Source: RYN-230 sp963782185
GTDB taxonomy: Bacteria; Actinomycetota; Actinomycetes; Streptosporangiales; Streptosporangiaceae
Direction: 5' to 3'
NCBI GenBank assembly: GCA_963782185.1
Contig: CAWAJB010000013.1
Coordinates: 310,001-374,000 of the forward strand
DNA: 64,000 bases
The notes under the pieces were generated by a model. The model searched no databases and had not been told where the DNA came from. It saw only the letters and a program-made list of their open reading frames with translations. The position numbers were made by a program, and so were the translations under genes. The first letter of the stretch is position 1; each line of letters opens with the position of its first letter. This document shows, piece by piece, positions 25,610 through 34,038 of this stretch.

Positions 25610-26065
25610 ATGAGAGCCGTGCCTGCTGACGAATCACCGCGAGCAACGTGCGTCTTCTGCCAGATCGTGGACGGCCGGGAACCGGCCAGCGTGGTCTACT
25701 TTGATGCCGGGGTCATCGCCTTCATGGACCTGCGCCCGGTCAACGCCGGCCACCTGCTGGTCGTGCCACGGGCCCACGCGGCACGCCTGGCCGACCTGGA
25801 CGAGCGGCTCGGCGCGGCGATGTTCGCCGTGGGGCAGCGGCTGGCGGGAGCCATCCGGCGCTCAGGCCTGCCGTGCGAGGGAGTCAACCTCTTCGTCCCC
25901 GACGGCGAGGCCGCCGGGCAGGAAGTCATGCATATCCACCTGCACGTGCTGCCGAGGACACCGGGCGACGGGTTCCGGATCGAGCGCGGGTCAGCAATAA
26001 CCGGCCGGGCCGAGCTTGACCAGGCAGCTGCCCGTGTCCGGGGCGGCCTGGACCGGGCAGGCTGA
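25610..26065 (+). CDS. HIT family hydrolase
   Basis: The 151-residue histidine-triad protein contains CVFCQIVDGREPASVVYFDA (N-terminal Cys pair and strand), RPVNAGHLLVVPRAHAARLA, and the catalytic histidine-triad motif EVMHIHLHVLPRTPGDGFRI. HIT proteins hydrolyse nucleotide phosphoramidates, dinucleoside polyphosphates or related phosphoesters. The core length is normal for bacterial Hint/HIT proteins. The ATG at 25610 was chosen over an upstream in-frame start because the preceding residues are not conserved. Confidence 0.92.
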   Translation: MRAVPADESPRATCVFCQIVDGREPASVVYFDAGVIAFMDLRPVNAGHLLVVPRAHAARLADLDERLGAAMFAVGQRLAGAIRRSGLPCEGVNLFVPDGEAAGQEVMHIHLHVLPRTPGDGFRIERGSAITGRAELDQAAARVRGGLDRAG

Positions 26066-26155
26066 CTGGGTGCAGGCCGCGCGCCGCCAGCGGATCCCGA
26101 TTCCGCCCGCAGCGAAGCAAAGCGGCGCCGGTACCGCGGCCACTACTTGCCTCAC

Positions 26156-26284
26156 TTAAGGCGTATCGCTCACCACAACCGGCGCACATGCCGCGACGAG
26201 GCACGCGGCCAGGGCACCGGCGGTGCACACGAGGATCCCATGCCCCGAACTGTGCGCTGGCCAGCGCGGATGGTTCTTGCTCAT
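26156..26284 (-). CDS. Possible 42-residue lipoprotein
   Basis: The ORF's ATG overlaps the stop of the truncated RraA-like gene (ATGA): MSKNHPRWPAHSSGHGILVC then TAGALAACLVAACAPVVVSD. It has a short basic N terminus, a hydrophobic stretch and a lipobox-like L-V-A-A-C. The mature peptide would be only about ten residues, so it may be a secreted peptide, a lipoprotein whose body was lost, or chance. Confidence 0.35.
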   Translation of the reverse strand: MSKNHPRWPAHSSGHGILVCTAGALAACLVAACAPVVVSDTP

Positions 26285-26676
26285 CGAGGCGAACAGGGGC
26301 CGGCCGGGCAGTGGCCGTAGCTGAATACCGGCAGGGCGATCTGGGTCAGTTCCGCCGTATCGCGGTGCAGTCCCCACACCATCACCCCGCCGGCCCCTGC
26401 CGCTTGTGCCTCCAGCACGACCAGATCGCCGACGCACGCCTCATCTTCCCGCCCGCCGTTTTCGACGACCAGGACGTCACCATGGGCGGCGCCGCTGAAC
26501 GCTTCCAAGAACACATCAACGCTGCCGTAGTGGCGGGTCGGGAGCGCCCGTCCGGCGACCCGCTGTCCAGGGACGACCGCGCCGATTCCCGGCGGCACGA
26601 CCCGCAGCGGCACTCCCGCGCGGATACAGGCATCGGCCACCAGCGGCGTCGAAAGGCCGCCGAACTCCGTCAGCAT
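26281..26676 (-). CDS. RraA/HMG-aldolase-like protein, C-terminally truncated
   Basis: The 131 residues begin EFGGLSTPLVADACIRAGVP and include the RraA-fold core PGQRVAGRALPTRHYGSVDV, HGDVLVVENGGREDEACVGD and VMVWGLHRDTAELTQIALPV. RraA-like proteins (RNase E regulators or aldolases) are usually 160-230 residues; the last two strands and helix are missing here. The conserved D-x-x-R/C-x-G-D acid residues are retained (E-D-E-A-C-V-G-D). Function is doubtful after truncation. Confidence 0.7.
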   Translation of the reverse strand: MLTEFGGLSTPLVADACIRAGVPLRVVPPGIGAVVPGQRVAGRALPTRHYGSVDVFLEAFSGAAHGDVLVVENGGREDEACVGDLVVLEAQAAGAGGVMVWGLHRDTAELTQIALPVFSYGHCPAGPCSPR

Positions 26677-26743
26677 CCCTGCCCGTCCTAGCTCTCTTCC
26701 GGTCTCACTCCCAGACGCTACCCCGCATACGCATCAACCATCC

Positions 26744-27060
26744 TCAACGAGGGAGCACCCCCCGCGATCTGCGGCCACGTAATCCTGGTCCGAGGTCAGC
26801 GCGGCGAAGCCTGGCCCCCACGGCGACGGTGCCGAGGCAACCGGCACACAGCAGGCCAATCCAGACTGCGGCTGCACCGGCGGCGATGAAGCCGGTTGCC
26901 AGTGCGGGGCTGACGATGAACACCAGGGACTGGGAGAGGGCGGCGAGCGAGTTGACCCGTCCCCCGATCGTGTTGTCGGTCAGGCGATTGACAAGCAGGC
27001 CCGTAGTCGGTGCCAGCACCGTCTCACCCAGCCCGAAGAGCGCCGCTGGGCTATGGGACG
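26744..27060 (-). pseudogene. MFS transporter, C-terminal fragment
   Basis: The frame contains ALFGLGETVLAPTTGLLVNR, LTDNTIGGRVNSLAALSQSL and VFIVSPALATGFIAAGAAAV WIGLLCAG. These are the last TM helices of an MFS permease (G-E-x-x-x-x-P loop, then two helices). The 5' two thirds are missing; the fragment is cut where the HD/LuxR pseudogene begins on the other strand. Confidence 0.65.
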
Positions 27061-27089
27061 GCTGGGTCACGGCTGACCCGTTTATATTC

Positions 27090-28174
27090 ATGGTCATGGC
27101 CGAGCCTGCGGCGCGCTCCAGCATCCGTCTCGCCGAACTGCTGGCTGTTCTGTCTCTGGCCACCGACCTGGGCATGGGCCAGCCGATGGAGCACGTGCTG
27201 CGGCAGTGCCTGATTTCCTTGCGGCTGGCCCAGCGGCTGGGCCTGGATGAGGCTGACCGCGTGGTCGTCTACTACGCAGCCCTGATCGCGTGGGTGGGCT
27301 GTCACGTGGATGCCTATGAGCAAGCGAAGTGGTTCGGCGACGACCTGGCGCTCAAGGCTGACTTCCGGCGCGTCGATTTCGCGTCGGCCGCCGCTGGGCC
27401 GATGTTCATGCTGGGTCATCTCGGCGCTGGTCGGCCGGTGGCAGAACGGGCCCGACCTTGGCGTGTCGAACGCGATCTGGGACAAGCGAGGCGCTCTCAG
27501 CCACGCTGAACGCGAACGCATTCGCCTTCATCCGTATCCCACCGAGCGCATGCTGGCGAGCTGCCCCGCGCTAGTGCCAATGGCCGCTGTCGCCGTCCAG
27601 CACCATGAACGGCTGGACGGTTCTGGCTACCCGCGCGGCCTGTCGGGCAGCGCCATCAGTCCTGAGGGGCGGGTACTGGCTGCCGCGGACTTCTACCACT
27701 CACGGACCGAGCCGCGTCCCCACCGGTGCGCAGGCACAGCCGACGAGGCGGCGCGCCCAGTTGCGCGCTGAGGTCCGCGCAGGCCGGATGGATGGCGAGG
27801 CAGTGGCCGCCGTGCTCTCCGCGGCCGGGCACCGCGCGGCCCGCCGCCAGGCCGGGCCGGCTGGCCTGACCGGCCGCGAGGTCGAAGTCCTCCGGCTGCT
27901 GGCCCGGGGCCTGTCGAACAAGGAGATCGGCGAGCATCTCGTCATCTCCCGCAAGACGGCCGCCCATCACGTCGAGCACATCTACGCCAAGACAGGGACC
28001 ACCAACCGGGCGCTGGCCAGCCTGTTCGCCGCCAATCACGGGCTGATAGGACAATCCCCGGCACGGAGCGCCGACGGGCCGGGTGGCCGCGACGTGACGC
28101 CGCCCGTCAGCAGGCTGCCGGGCGATCGTCCTGGATCGCCTGGTAACCAGAACACAAGACCCTCATCCAGGTAA
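27090..28174 (+). pseudogene. HD-GYP-like / LuxR regulator, frameshifted with internal loss
   Basis: Three frames join into one protein. Frame 1 gives MVMAEPAARSSIRLAELLAV and AQRLGLDEADRVVVYYAALI. Frame 2 gives RGALSHAERERIRLHPYPTE with HHERLDGSGYPRGLSG, the HD-GYP H-H-E-x-x-D-G-S-G-Y-P motif. Frame 3 gives AGLTGREVEVLRLLARGLSN KEIGEHLVIS with KTAAHHVEHIYAKTGTTNRA, a LuxR helix-turn-helix. At least two frameshifts plus loss of part of the HD core are needed. HD-GYP domains degrade cyclic-di-GMP, and a LuxR tail would make this a regulator. Its 3' end overlaps a convergent SnoaL gene. Confidence 0.78.
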
Positions 28175-28499
28175 TGCGCGCGCCGTCAGTGTCGTAATAC
28201 GCCTGCTGCTCGACCTCGTAGTCACTGTCGCAACGGCGCACGCGCACCCGGTAGGCGACATGCTCACGTCCAGCGACCTGACCGGCGGTGAGCGAGCACA
28301 ATCGCTCAATGCGGTCCCCTGCGCCGAACCAGTGCCCGAGGATGATCCCTTCGACCACCTCTCCCGGGGTAGCGGCCTTCCAGTGACGCCCGGGCGTCAG
28401 GGGCTGGAAGTCGATTTTGTCCGCCAGCAGCGCGCTCAGCGCAACATTATCCTGGTCCGCGAGAGCCCGCGCGAAGCGCTCACCTGTGGTATCCATCAT
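28107..28499 (-). CDS. SnoaL/NTF2-like domain protein
   Basis: The 130-residue protein starts MMDTTGERFARALADQDNVA and shows LSALLADKIDFQPLTPGRHW, VAYRVRVRRCDSDYEVEQQA and YYDTDGARITWMRVLCSGYQ. This is the cone-shaped NTF2-like fold with the D-x-D-x-L-x-x-L-L opening. Functions range from enzymes to ligand-binding proteins; none can be assigned. GGGAGA is six bases before the first of two adjacent ATGs. Confidence 0.75.
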   Translation of the reverse strand: MMDTTGERFARALADQDNVALSALLADKIDFQPLTPGRHWKAATPGEVVEGIILGHWFGAGDRIERLCSLTAGQVAGREHVAYRVRVRRCDSDYEVEQQAYYDTDGARITWMRVLCSGYQAIQDDRPAAC

Positions 28500-28557
28500 G
28501 GTTCTCCCGCCGCCATGGTCGGTAACTGATGAAGGCCGACTCCCCCAGGTAAGAGGG

Positions 28558-28710
28558 TTAAACGACCTCGACCGATTCCGGGTCCAGCCACGCACGTTCG
28601 AAGTGCACACCCTCAGACGCCTCGATTGCCAGGTCACACTCATGAGCTTCACGCAGCTGATCCTCGGTCACGCCGACGAATCCGCAGTGCACATCCATGA
28701 ATTTCGCCAT
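28558..28710 (-). pseudogene. SCO4226-like nickel-binding protein, truncated
   Basis: The first 47 residues, MAKFMDVHCGFVGVTEDQLR and EAHECDLAIEASEGVHFERA WLDPES, match the SCO4226 family (M-x-K-F-M-D-V-H-x-G-F ... H-F-E-x-A-W-x-D-P-E-S), a ferredoxin-fold actinobacterial nickel-binding protein of about 80 residues. The reading frame then ends after VEVV. About 35 C-terminal residues are lost. GGAGG precedes the ATG. Confidence 0.75.
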
Positions 28711-29184
28711 GCCAGCCTCCTTGACGCTGGATTAGGAGAGGGCTCTCCCGGGAGCAGTGCTCCGGCCACTCACACTTCAGAGGATGACCTGTGGCCGTTG
28801 ATCAGCGCATGGGGCAGGTGACCCATCTTCCGGTTCCTGAACGTGGATGGCCAGGTTGCGGGAACTGGCGCGAGAGCGACCACCTCGATTCACTGCCGTG
28901 GCCAACGCGATACAGGAGTCAGGCGTGCTCTTCATCCGGGGACCGCGAGCCCATCACCCGGCAAGCACACCAGCGCGCCCACCAGGCCCGCTACTGCGGC
29001 AACCTGAGCCCCGCCTTGTGATCAGCTCACTTCAAGAGGGCCGCACCCTAACGAGATTGCTTGCGGTCGATCGACAGCAGCGCGCTCCGCGCTGACCCCC
29101 GAGGCGTCCCTGCCCCGGTCGGCGCGTGCCTGGACTGGCACCACCACAGCCACCGGCGGCGCGTGCGACCGTCAGGCGGGTCTA
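28711..29184. other. Gene-poor stretch
   Basis: No gene with recognisable domains. A plus-strand frame near 28847 (MARLRELARERPPRFTAVAN) looks locally protein-like but continues as low-complexity sequence and has no family match I know. Confidence 0.4.
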
Positions 29185-29520
29185 TCAGGCTGGTGCGATG
29201 TTGGCGTTGAGGTGAAATAGGTTGTCCGGGTCGTACTCGGCCTTGATCGTGGCCAGCCGTCCGTACTTCGCGGCGCCGTAACTGGCCCGGACCCGGTCTC
29301 CGGAGTATTCGCTGGCGCCGTTGACGTATCCGTCCCCGCTGCCCATGGCGTGCGGCTACAGTGCCTGCCAGAAGCTCCGGACCCAGCCGCGATCGGCGGC
29401 CAGCTGAGACGCCGCCTACAGCCAGGTCGGCGACGCCGAGACCGCGTTCAGCGGGCGCCCGCTCGCCGCGCTACGCCGCTTTCATCGTGGGCGTCGCGCC
29501 GGACACCGATATATCGGCAC
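29185..29520 (-). pseudogene. BBE-type FAD-linked oxidase, C-terminal relic with internal inversion
   Basis: The minus strand ends with YVNGASEYSGDRVRASYGAA then KYGRLATIKAEYDPDNLFHL NANIAPA and a stop, the classic C terminus of berberine-bridge (BBE) FAD oxidases. Upstream in the same frame, LAADRGWVRSFWQAL is interrupted by a TAG before PHAMGSGDG. The preceding piece of the same family, AYSQVGDAETAFSGR with SPRYAAFIVGVAPDTDI, lies on the plus strand at about 29412-29515. A segment of about 110 bases is therefore inverted inside the relic. Confidence 0.75.
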
Positions 29521-29856
29521 GTCATTTGCGACCATGGCGCTGGACCCGGTGCCCCCTCATGCCAACGGCGAACCAGATGTCCTCGATGATCAGCTCCGGC
29601 ATGGGGATACGGGCCATCCGTCGCCCAGCAGCTCGTGGTCGGGTCCCCGAGCGGACGCCGACCAGGCCCCACCAGGCGTGAGCCAACCGCATCGGGTCAT
29701 ACTCGCATCGAAGATCACAAGGACCGGCAGGGCTGGAAGACGGCGATGCCTTCGTCCAAGGCGTGGCCGTCCACCACGGCGATGGACCAGTGCCCGATGT
29801 TGGCCAGGCTTGCCTCCTCGCTCTCCAGGATGCGTGCTGGGGGGGTACGCCGGGCG
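29521..29856. other. Unrecognised decayed sequence
   Basis: Minus-strand frames contain protein-like runs such as LANIGHWSIAVVDGHALDEG and, in the next frame, LVIFDASMTRCGWLTPGGAW, joined by a frameshift near 29720. I do not recognise the family; it is probably another gene relic just downstream of the zinc-ribbon gene. Confidence 0.35.
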
Positions 29857-30102
29857 TTAGCCGAGGGCAGCCAGGCCCTGCAGGTTGACGCACATCCGGT
29901 CGTGGACGGTGACGAAGGCCATGAGCACGTTGTTGCAGGTCCGGCAGCGGACGATCGTGCCCGGCGCCCGCAGGTAGACCACCAGCTCGGCGAGTGGCCG
30001 GGCATCGCCGCAGTTCCCGCAGACAGTGGGGGCGCTGGTCATCTCGGTGCCGAAGACCTCGAGCAGCAGGCCGCCGATGGCGTTCCCGTCGACTGCTTCC
30101 AT
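29857..30102 (-). CDS. DUF6510-like small zinc-ribbon protein
   Basis: The 81 residues start MEAVDGNAIGGLLLEVFGTE and carry a four-Cys zinc ribbon: C-G-N-C (APTVCGNCGDARPLAEL) and C-R-T-C (APGTIVRCRTCNNVLMAFV). It ends with DRMCVNLQGLAAL. The ATG shares bases with the stop of the flavin-reductase gene (TGATG), and GGGAGG lies upstream, so it is the third cistron of the molybdoenzyme operon. It may help metal or cofactor handling (inference). Confidence 0.8.
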   Translation of the reverse strand: MEAVDGNAIGGLLLEVFGTEMTSAPTVCGNCGDARPLAELVVYLRAPGTIVRCRTCNNVLMAFVTVHDRMCVNLQGLAALG

Positions 30103-30845
30103 CAGGTTCCTCCCGTTGCGCCGAACCGTTCGGTCTTCACCCGCTGCGGCGGATGACCGGACTGCACCAGGGCCTGGGATACCGTCTCGACGAAGCTGGT
30201 CGGGCCGCAGGCGTAGGCCAGCGGCATCTCGGCGGCCGGCCACGCCACGTCAGCCAGCAGGGCCGTGTCGACGCGGCGCGCGTAACCGCCCCACCCTGGC
30301 GGCTGGTGGCGGGTCAGCGTCTCGATGACCTCGACGCCGGGGGCGGGCTGGTCGAGCTCGGCCCGGTAGATCACGTCGTCCAGCGTCCGGGAGGAGTACA
30401 GCAGCCGGACCGGGACGGTGCTGCCGGTGCGCTCGCGGTGCCGCAGGATCGATCGCAGCGGCACCACCCCCGAGCCGCCGGCCAGCAGCAGGAGCGGGCC
30501 GCCGTCCTGGGGCTCCCAGGTGAAGTAGCCGCCGATCGGCCCGCGCAGCTCCAGGTCGTCGCCGGTCCGGAGCTCGTCGGTGAGGTACGGCGAGACCTCC
30601 CCGTCATCCAGACGCTCCACGGTGATCGCGACGGGCTCGCCCGGCGCGGAGGCGATCGAGTAGGACCGCTCGGCCACGTACCCGTCCTCGTCGGTCAGCC
30701 GGATGTCCAGGTGCTGGCCGGCCTGGTGGCCGGGCCAGTCCGGCACGTCGAGCGTGACCGTCCGCACCGACGGAGTCTCGGTCGTGACCGAGCTGACCTT
30801 GGCGACCTGCCAGGTCAGTCGCCTGCGTAGCGCTGTTCCCGCCAT
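30102..30845 (-). CDS. Ferredoxin/flavin reductase (FNR-like)
   Basis: The 247-residue FNR-type protein has an FAD domain with PGHQAGQHLDIRLTDEDGYV and the FAD-binding RSYSIAS motif, followed by an NAD(P) domain with LLLLAGGSGVVPLRSILRHR (G-G-S-G-x-x-P) and PLAYACGPTSFVETV (C-G-P). It lacks an extra 2Fe-2S domain. It overlaps the upstream sulfite-oxidase-like gene by 31 bases and the downstream zinc-ribbon gene by three. It probably passes electrons between NAD(P)H and the molybdoenzyme. Confidence 0.88.
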   Translation of the reverse strand: MAGTALRRRLTWQVAKVSSVTTETPSVRTVTLDVPDWPGHQAGQHLDIRLTDEDGYVAERSYSIASAPGEPVAITVERLDDGEVSPYLTDELRTGDDLELRGPIGGYFTWEPQDGGPLLLLAGGSGVVPLRSILRHRERTGSTVPVRLLYSSRTLDDVIYRAELDQPAPGVEVIETLTRHQPPGWGGYARRVDTALLADVAWPAAEMPLAYACGPTSFVETVSQALVQSGHPPQRVKTERFGATGGT

Positions 30846-31426
30846 GGGTCTCCGTAGATGTGGTAGCCGTAGTTCTCCCAGAAGCCGGGATCGTTGGTGT
30901 CGCGCAACTCCAGGCTGCGCACCCACTTGGCGCTCTTCCAGAAGTACAGGTGCGGAACAAGCAGCCGAGCCGGGCCGCCGTGCTCAGCCCCCAGCGGCTG
31001 GCCGTCATAGGCGTAGGCCACCCACGCCTTGCCGCCGGTCAGGTCGGCGACCGGCACGTTGGTCGTATAGCCCCCGTCGCAGTGGGCCAGCGCGAATGGG
31101 CCGTCGCGCCCGGCCAGGTCCAGCAGCGTGTCCACCGACACGCCCTGCCAGGTGGTGTCCAGCTTGGACCACTTGGTGACGCAGTGGATGTCGACGGTGA
31201 CGTCCTCGCTCGGCAGGGCGCGGAACTCAGTCCAGCTCCACGTCTTCTGCTGGCCGTCGCGGCCGACGGAGAAGCTCCAGCGGTCCAGGGTCGTGTGCGG
31301 CGTCGGGCCGGCCGACAAGACGGGGAAGTCCTTGGTCACGTACTGGCCTGGCGGGACCCGGCCTGCGGTCTCCGGGTCCTGCCGCCTGCGGTGGAATCCG
31401 CGCGAAACAGGGCTCATGCCTGCCAT
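30815..31426 (-). CDS. Sulfite-oxidase-like molybdopterin oxidoreductase
   Basis: This 203-residue compact sulfite-oxidase/YedY-fold protein shows WSFSVGRDGQQKTWSWTEFR, then VDIHCVTKWSKLDTTWQGVS, where the Cys of I-H-C-V-T-x-W is the expected molybdenum ligand. AHCDGGYTTNVPVADL and GGPARLLVPHLYFWKSAKWV RSLEL follow. There is no Tat signal or dimerisation domain, so it is presumably cytosolic. It heads a three-gene operon with the flavin reductase and zinc-ribbon protein. The substrate is unknown. Confidence 0.88.
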   Translation of the reverse strand: MAGMSPVSRGFHRRRQDPETAGRVPPGQYVTKDFPVLSAGPTPHTTLDRWSFSVGRDGQQKTWSWTEFRALPSEDVTVDIHCVTKWSKLDTTWQGVSVDTLLDLAGRDGPFALAHCDGGYTTNVPVADLTGGKAWVAYAYDGQPLGAEHGGPARLLVPHLYFWKSAKWVRSLELRDTNDPGFWENYGYHIYGDPWREQRYAGD

Positions 31427-31452
31427 CTTGTCATCCCTGGCCTGGCCGGCGC

Positions 31453-32938
31453 CTAGCCGCCCGACGGGGCGAGATACTCATGGGCGATGCGCACTGCCGT
31501 CGCGCCGTCGCCGACCGCGGAGGCGACCCGCTTGATTGAGCGGTACCGGACATCGCCGGCGGCGAACACGCCCGGGACGGAGGTCTCGAGCGGCAGGGGC
31601 GCCCGGCCGAGCGGCCACCTGGATGGATGGGCGCCGTTCCGGTCGATGTCCCGCCCGGTCAGGATGTAGCCGCCCTCGAGCTGAACCGCTTTCGGGAGCC
31701 ACTGGGTGCAGGGCTCGCCGCCGATCAGCACGAACAGCGCGTCCGCCGGGACCCGTTCCGCCCGGCCGCTGCGCTTGTCGCGCAGGGTCAGGCCCTCCAG
31801 CCGGTCGCCGCCGTGAGCGTCGATGGCCTCGGTCTCCAGCCGCACGGTGATGACCGGGGTGGCCTCGATCTCCTTGATCAGGTAATCCGACATGGAAGGG
31901 GGCAGGTTGTCCCGGCGCACTACAAGGGTCACGTGCCGGGCGTGCCGGGCCAGGTGCAGCGCGGCCTGCCCGGCCGAGTTGCCCGCCCCGACGACGAACA
32001 CGTCGCGGCCGGCCATGGCCGTGGTTTCGCTGCCGGCCGCGCCGTAGAACACGCCGGCGCCGACCAGCGCTTCCAGGCGCGGCACGCCGAGGCTGCGCCA
32101 CGCGATGCCGGTCGCGACGATCACGGCCCGGGCCGTGATATCGGAGCCGTCGGCCAGGTGCACGACCGGGTCTCGGCCACGGCAGCTGAGACCGGCGATG
32201 GGCTGGCAGAACACCATGTGCGCCCCGAACATCCAGGATTGCTCGCACGCCCGGCGGGTTAGGTCGTGCCCGCTGATGCCGTGCGCGAAGCCCGGATAGT
32301 TCCGGATCATGGGGCTGCTTCCGGCCTGGCCGCCGGAGACCGTCTCCTCCAGCACCACCGTCTGCAGGCCCTCGGACGCGGCGTAGACAGCAGCGGCGAG
32401 GCCAGGCCCGGCCCCGACGATGGCGACATCGCACCGGCTGATGCCGGCGTGGGTGGTCCCGCCGACCGCCTCGACGATCCGGGCGGGAGTCGGCTGCACC
32501 ATTGTGTAGCCGTCATGCCGGATCATGACCGGCAGCCGCGCCGGGTCCAGGCCCTTGTCCCGGAGCAGGCGGCGTCCCGGCCGGCTGTCCGTGGCGGAGA
32601 AGCGGAACGGCACGTTGAACCGGATGAGCAGCTCGCGCAACTCGTTCGTGCCGCGGTCGGTGAGCCCGCCGATAACGTGGAACAGGTCGAAGGCGGCTTC
32701 CTGGTCCCTGGCCCACTCGGCCAGGAACTCGCTGACGCCCCGGTACAGGTCCGGCTCCAGCATCCACGGCTTGCTCAGGTAATAGTCGGCCTGGCCCAGG
32801 GTCATGGCCTGGACGACCGGGCTGCGCGCCGAGTAGTCGCGCTCCACCAGGAGCACCCGCTTCGCCGCTGAGGTCGCCGCGGAGCGCGCTCACGACCCCG
32901 GCGTCATCGTCGAGGGCGAACAGGACAGGGCGTGCCAT
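31453..32938 (-). CDS. FAD-dependent thioredoxin-reductase-like protein with damaged receiver domain
   Basis: The protein's first residues, MARPVLFALDDDAGVVSALR, are the start of a response-regulator receiver. After GDLS the frame breaks near 32870 and resumes, in the frame starting at the GTG at 32856, as VLLVERDYSARSPVVQAMTL with DYYLSKPW. The phosphoacceptor region of about 70 residues is missing. The rest (467 residues) is intact: a Trx-like segment, then CDVAIVGAGPGLAAAVYAAS (FAD), DVFVVGAGNSAGQAALHLAR (NADPH) and VPGVFAAGDVRYRSIKRVAS. The usual C-x-x-C is replaced by C-E-Q-S, as in non-classical relatives. The reductase part may still be made. Confidence 0.8.
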
Positions 32939-32941
32939 CGG

Positions 32942-33154
32942 TTACCTCTCAGCCGGGCGCGTCACGCACGCCAGGACATCAGCGGTGTCGCGACGGCGCG
33001 CGACCGGCCCCGGGTGTCTGTCGATCGTGGCGTGGTAGACGGTGCGGGCGGCGTCGTAGCCAGGGTCTCCCGGCGTGATCAGGTCGCCGCGCAGGGTGCT
33101 GACCACCAGCTTCTCGTACGTCTGCGTGCCGAGACCGGCTGACGTGGTCGTCAT
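32942..33154 (-). pseudogene. BBE-type FAD-linked oxidase, N-terminal fragment
   Basis: The frame has KLVVSTLRGDLITPGDPGYD followed by AARTVYHATIDRHPGPVARR and DTADVLACV. This is the N-terminal PP-loop region of FAD-linked (BBE) oxidases, directly before the FAD-binding domain. It ends at a stop after 70 residues. The matching C terminus lies on the same strand at 29185, with four genes in between. Confidence 0.7.
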
Positions 33155-33381
33155 TGAGGGTTCCCCTCCGGATGAGCTGCCCTGACGGTCAGGGCCATCA
33201 CGAAGCTAGGCCCTTCGCCGTTCTCAGATCGTTCGCACCTTTTCGGCAGGTTAGCCCGGGTGGTGGAACGCCGGGGCCGGGAGCGCCTCTCTCCCAGAGG
33301 TCACGCAGCCAGTGGGCGTGCGCCGCGAAGGCCTGGCCGTGCACGTCGGGCCGGGTACTGATGCTCAGCGAGGGAGCCGAA

Positions 33382-33405
33382 TGATTACAGTGTTACAGTC
33401 CTGTG
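33382..33405 (+). promoter_or_regulatory. Short direct repeats upstream of truncated haemoglobin
   Basis: ATTACAGT and GTTACAGT follow each other immediately before CCTGTGATG, where the haemoglobin ATG lies. This AT-rich patch in otherwise GC-rich DNA could be an operator or -10 region. The short distance to the ATG leaves little room for a ribosome binding site, so a leaderless start is possible (inference). Confidence 0.35.
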
Positions 33406-33870
33406 ATGAGTGAGCTGCCGACGCTGTACGACTGGGTGAAGGGCCGTCCGGCCATGACGCGGCTGATCGACTGCTTCTACGACCGTGTGGAGCGGGACGA
33501 CCTGCTGAGCCCGTTCTTTCCGGGCGGGGTCAGCCCGGAGCACCGGGAGCACGTGACGACCTGGTGGTGCGAGGTGTTCGGCGGCCCAGCCGGCTACACG
33601 GAGCGGCTCGGCGGGTACCCGGCCATGCTCGCCCACCACCACGACCTCGCGATCACGGCTGAGCAGCGGTTCCGGTTCGCGTCGCTGATGAGCCTGGCGG
33701 CCGACGACGCGAGGCTGCCCGATGATCCGGAGTTCCGCGCGGCGCTGGTCGGCTACCTGGAGTGGGGTACCCGGCTGGCCATGCACAACTCCCAGCCCGG
33801 CGCCGAAGTCGCGCCGCAGGCCCCCGTCCCCCACTGGGGCTGGGGGGTGGCCCCGCCCTACCAGCCGTAG
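33406..33870 (+). CDS. Group II truncated haemoglobin
   Basis: The 154-residue protein shows the 2/2 globin pattern: LYDWVKGRPAMTRLIDCFYD, the E-F region HREHVTTWWCEVFGGPAGYT, and MLAHHHDLAITAEQRFRFAS carrying the proximal His (F8). GYLEWGTRLAMHNSQ holds Trp G8, a group II (trHbO) hallmark. It binds O2 or NO and may protect against nitrosative stress or deliver oxygen. The final 25 Pro-rich residues are an extension. It starts immediately after an AT-rich upstream element. Confidence 0.88.
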   Translation: MSELPTLYDWVKGRPAMTRLIDCFYDRVERDDLLSPFFPGGVSPEHREHVTTWWCEVFGGPAGYTERLGGYPAMLAHHHDLAITAEQRFRFASLMSLAADDARLPDDPEFRAALVGYLEWGTRLAMHNSQPGAEVAPQAPVPHWGWGVAPPYQP

Positions 33871-34038
33871 GGCGATTCCCCTGCGCTTGCCGCGATGAGT
33901 ATGCGGTGCGTCCGGCGTCAGAACATCAGCGGGCTGTGACATCTTCTGCTTACCGGCTATGGCTAGGTCAGGCGGGTGGTCTCATGGCCAGCCGGAGTCC
34001 AGGCGCGGCCGCGGCTGGCGGTGCAGACGGGAGCAGTG

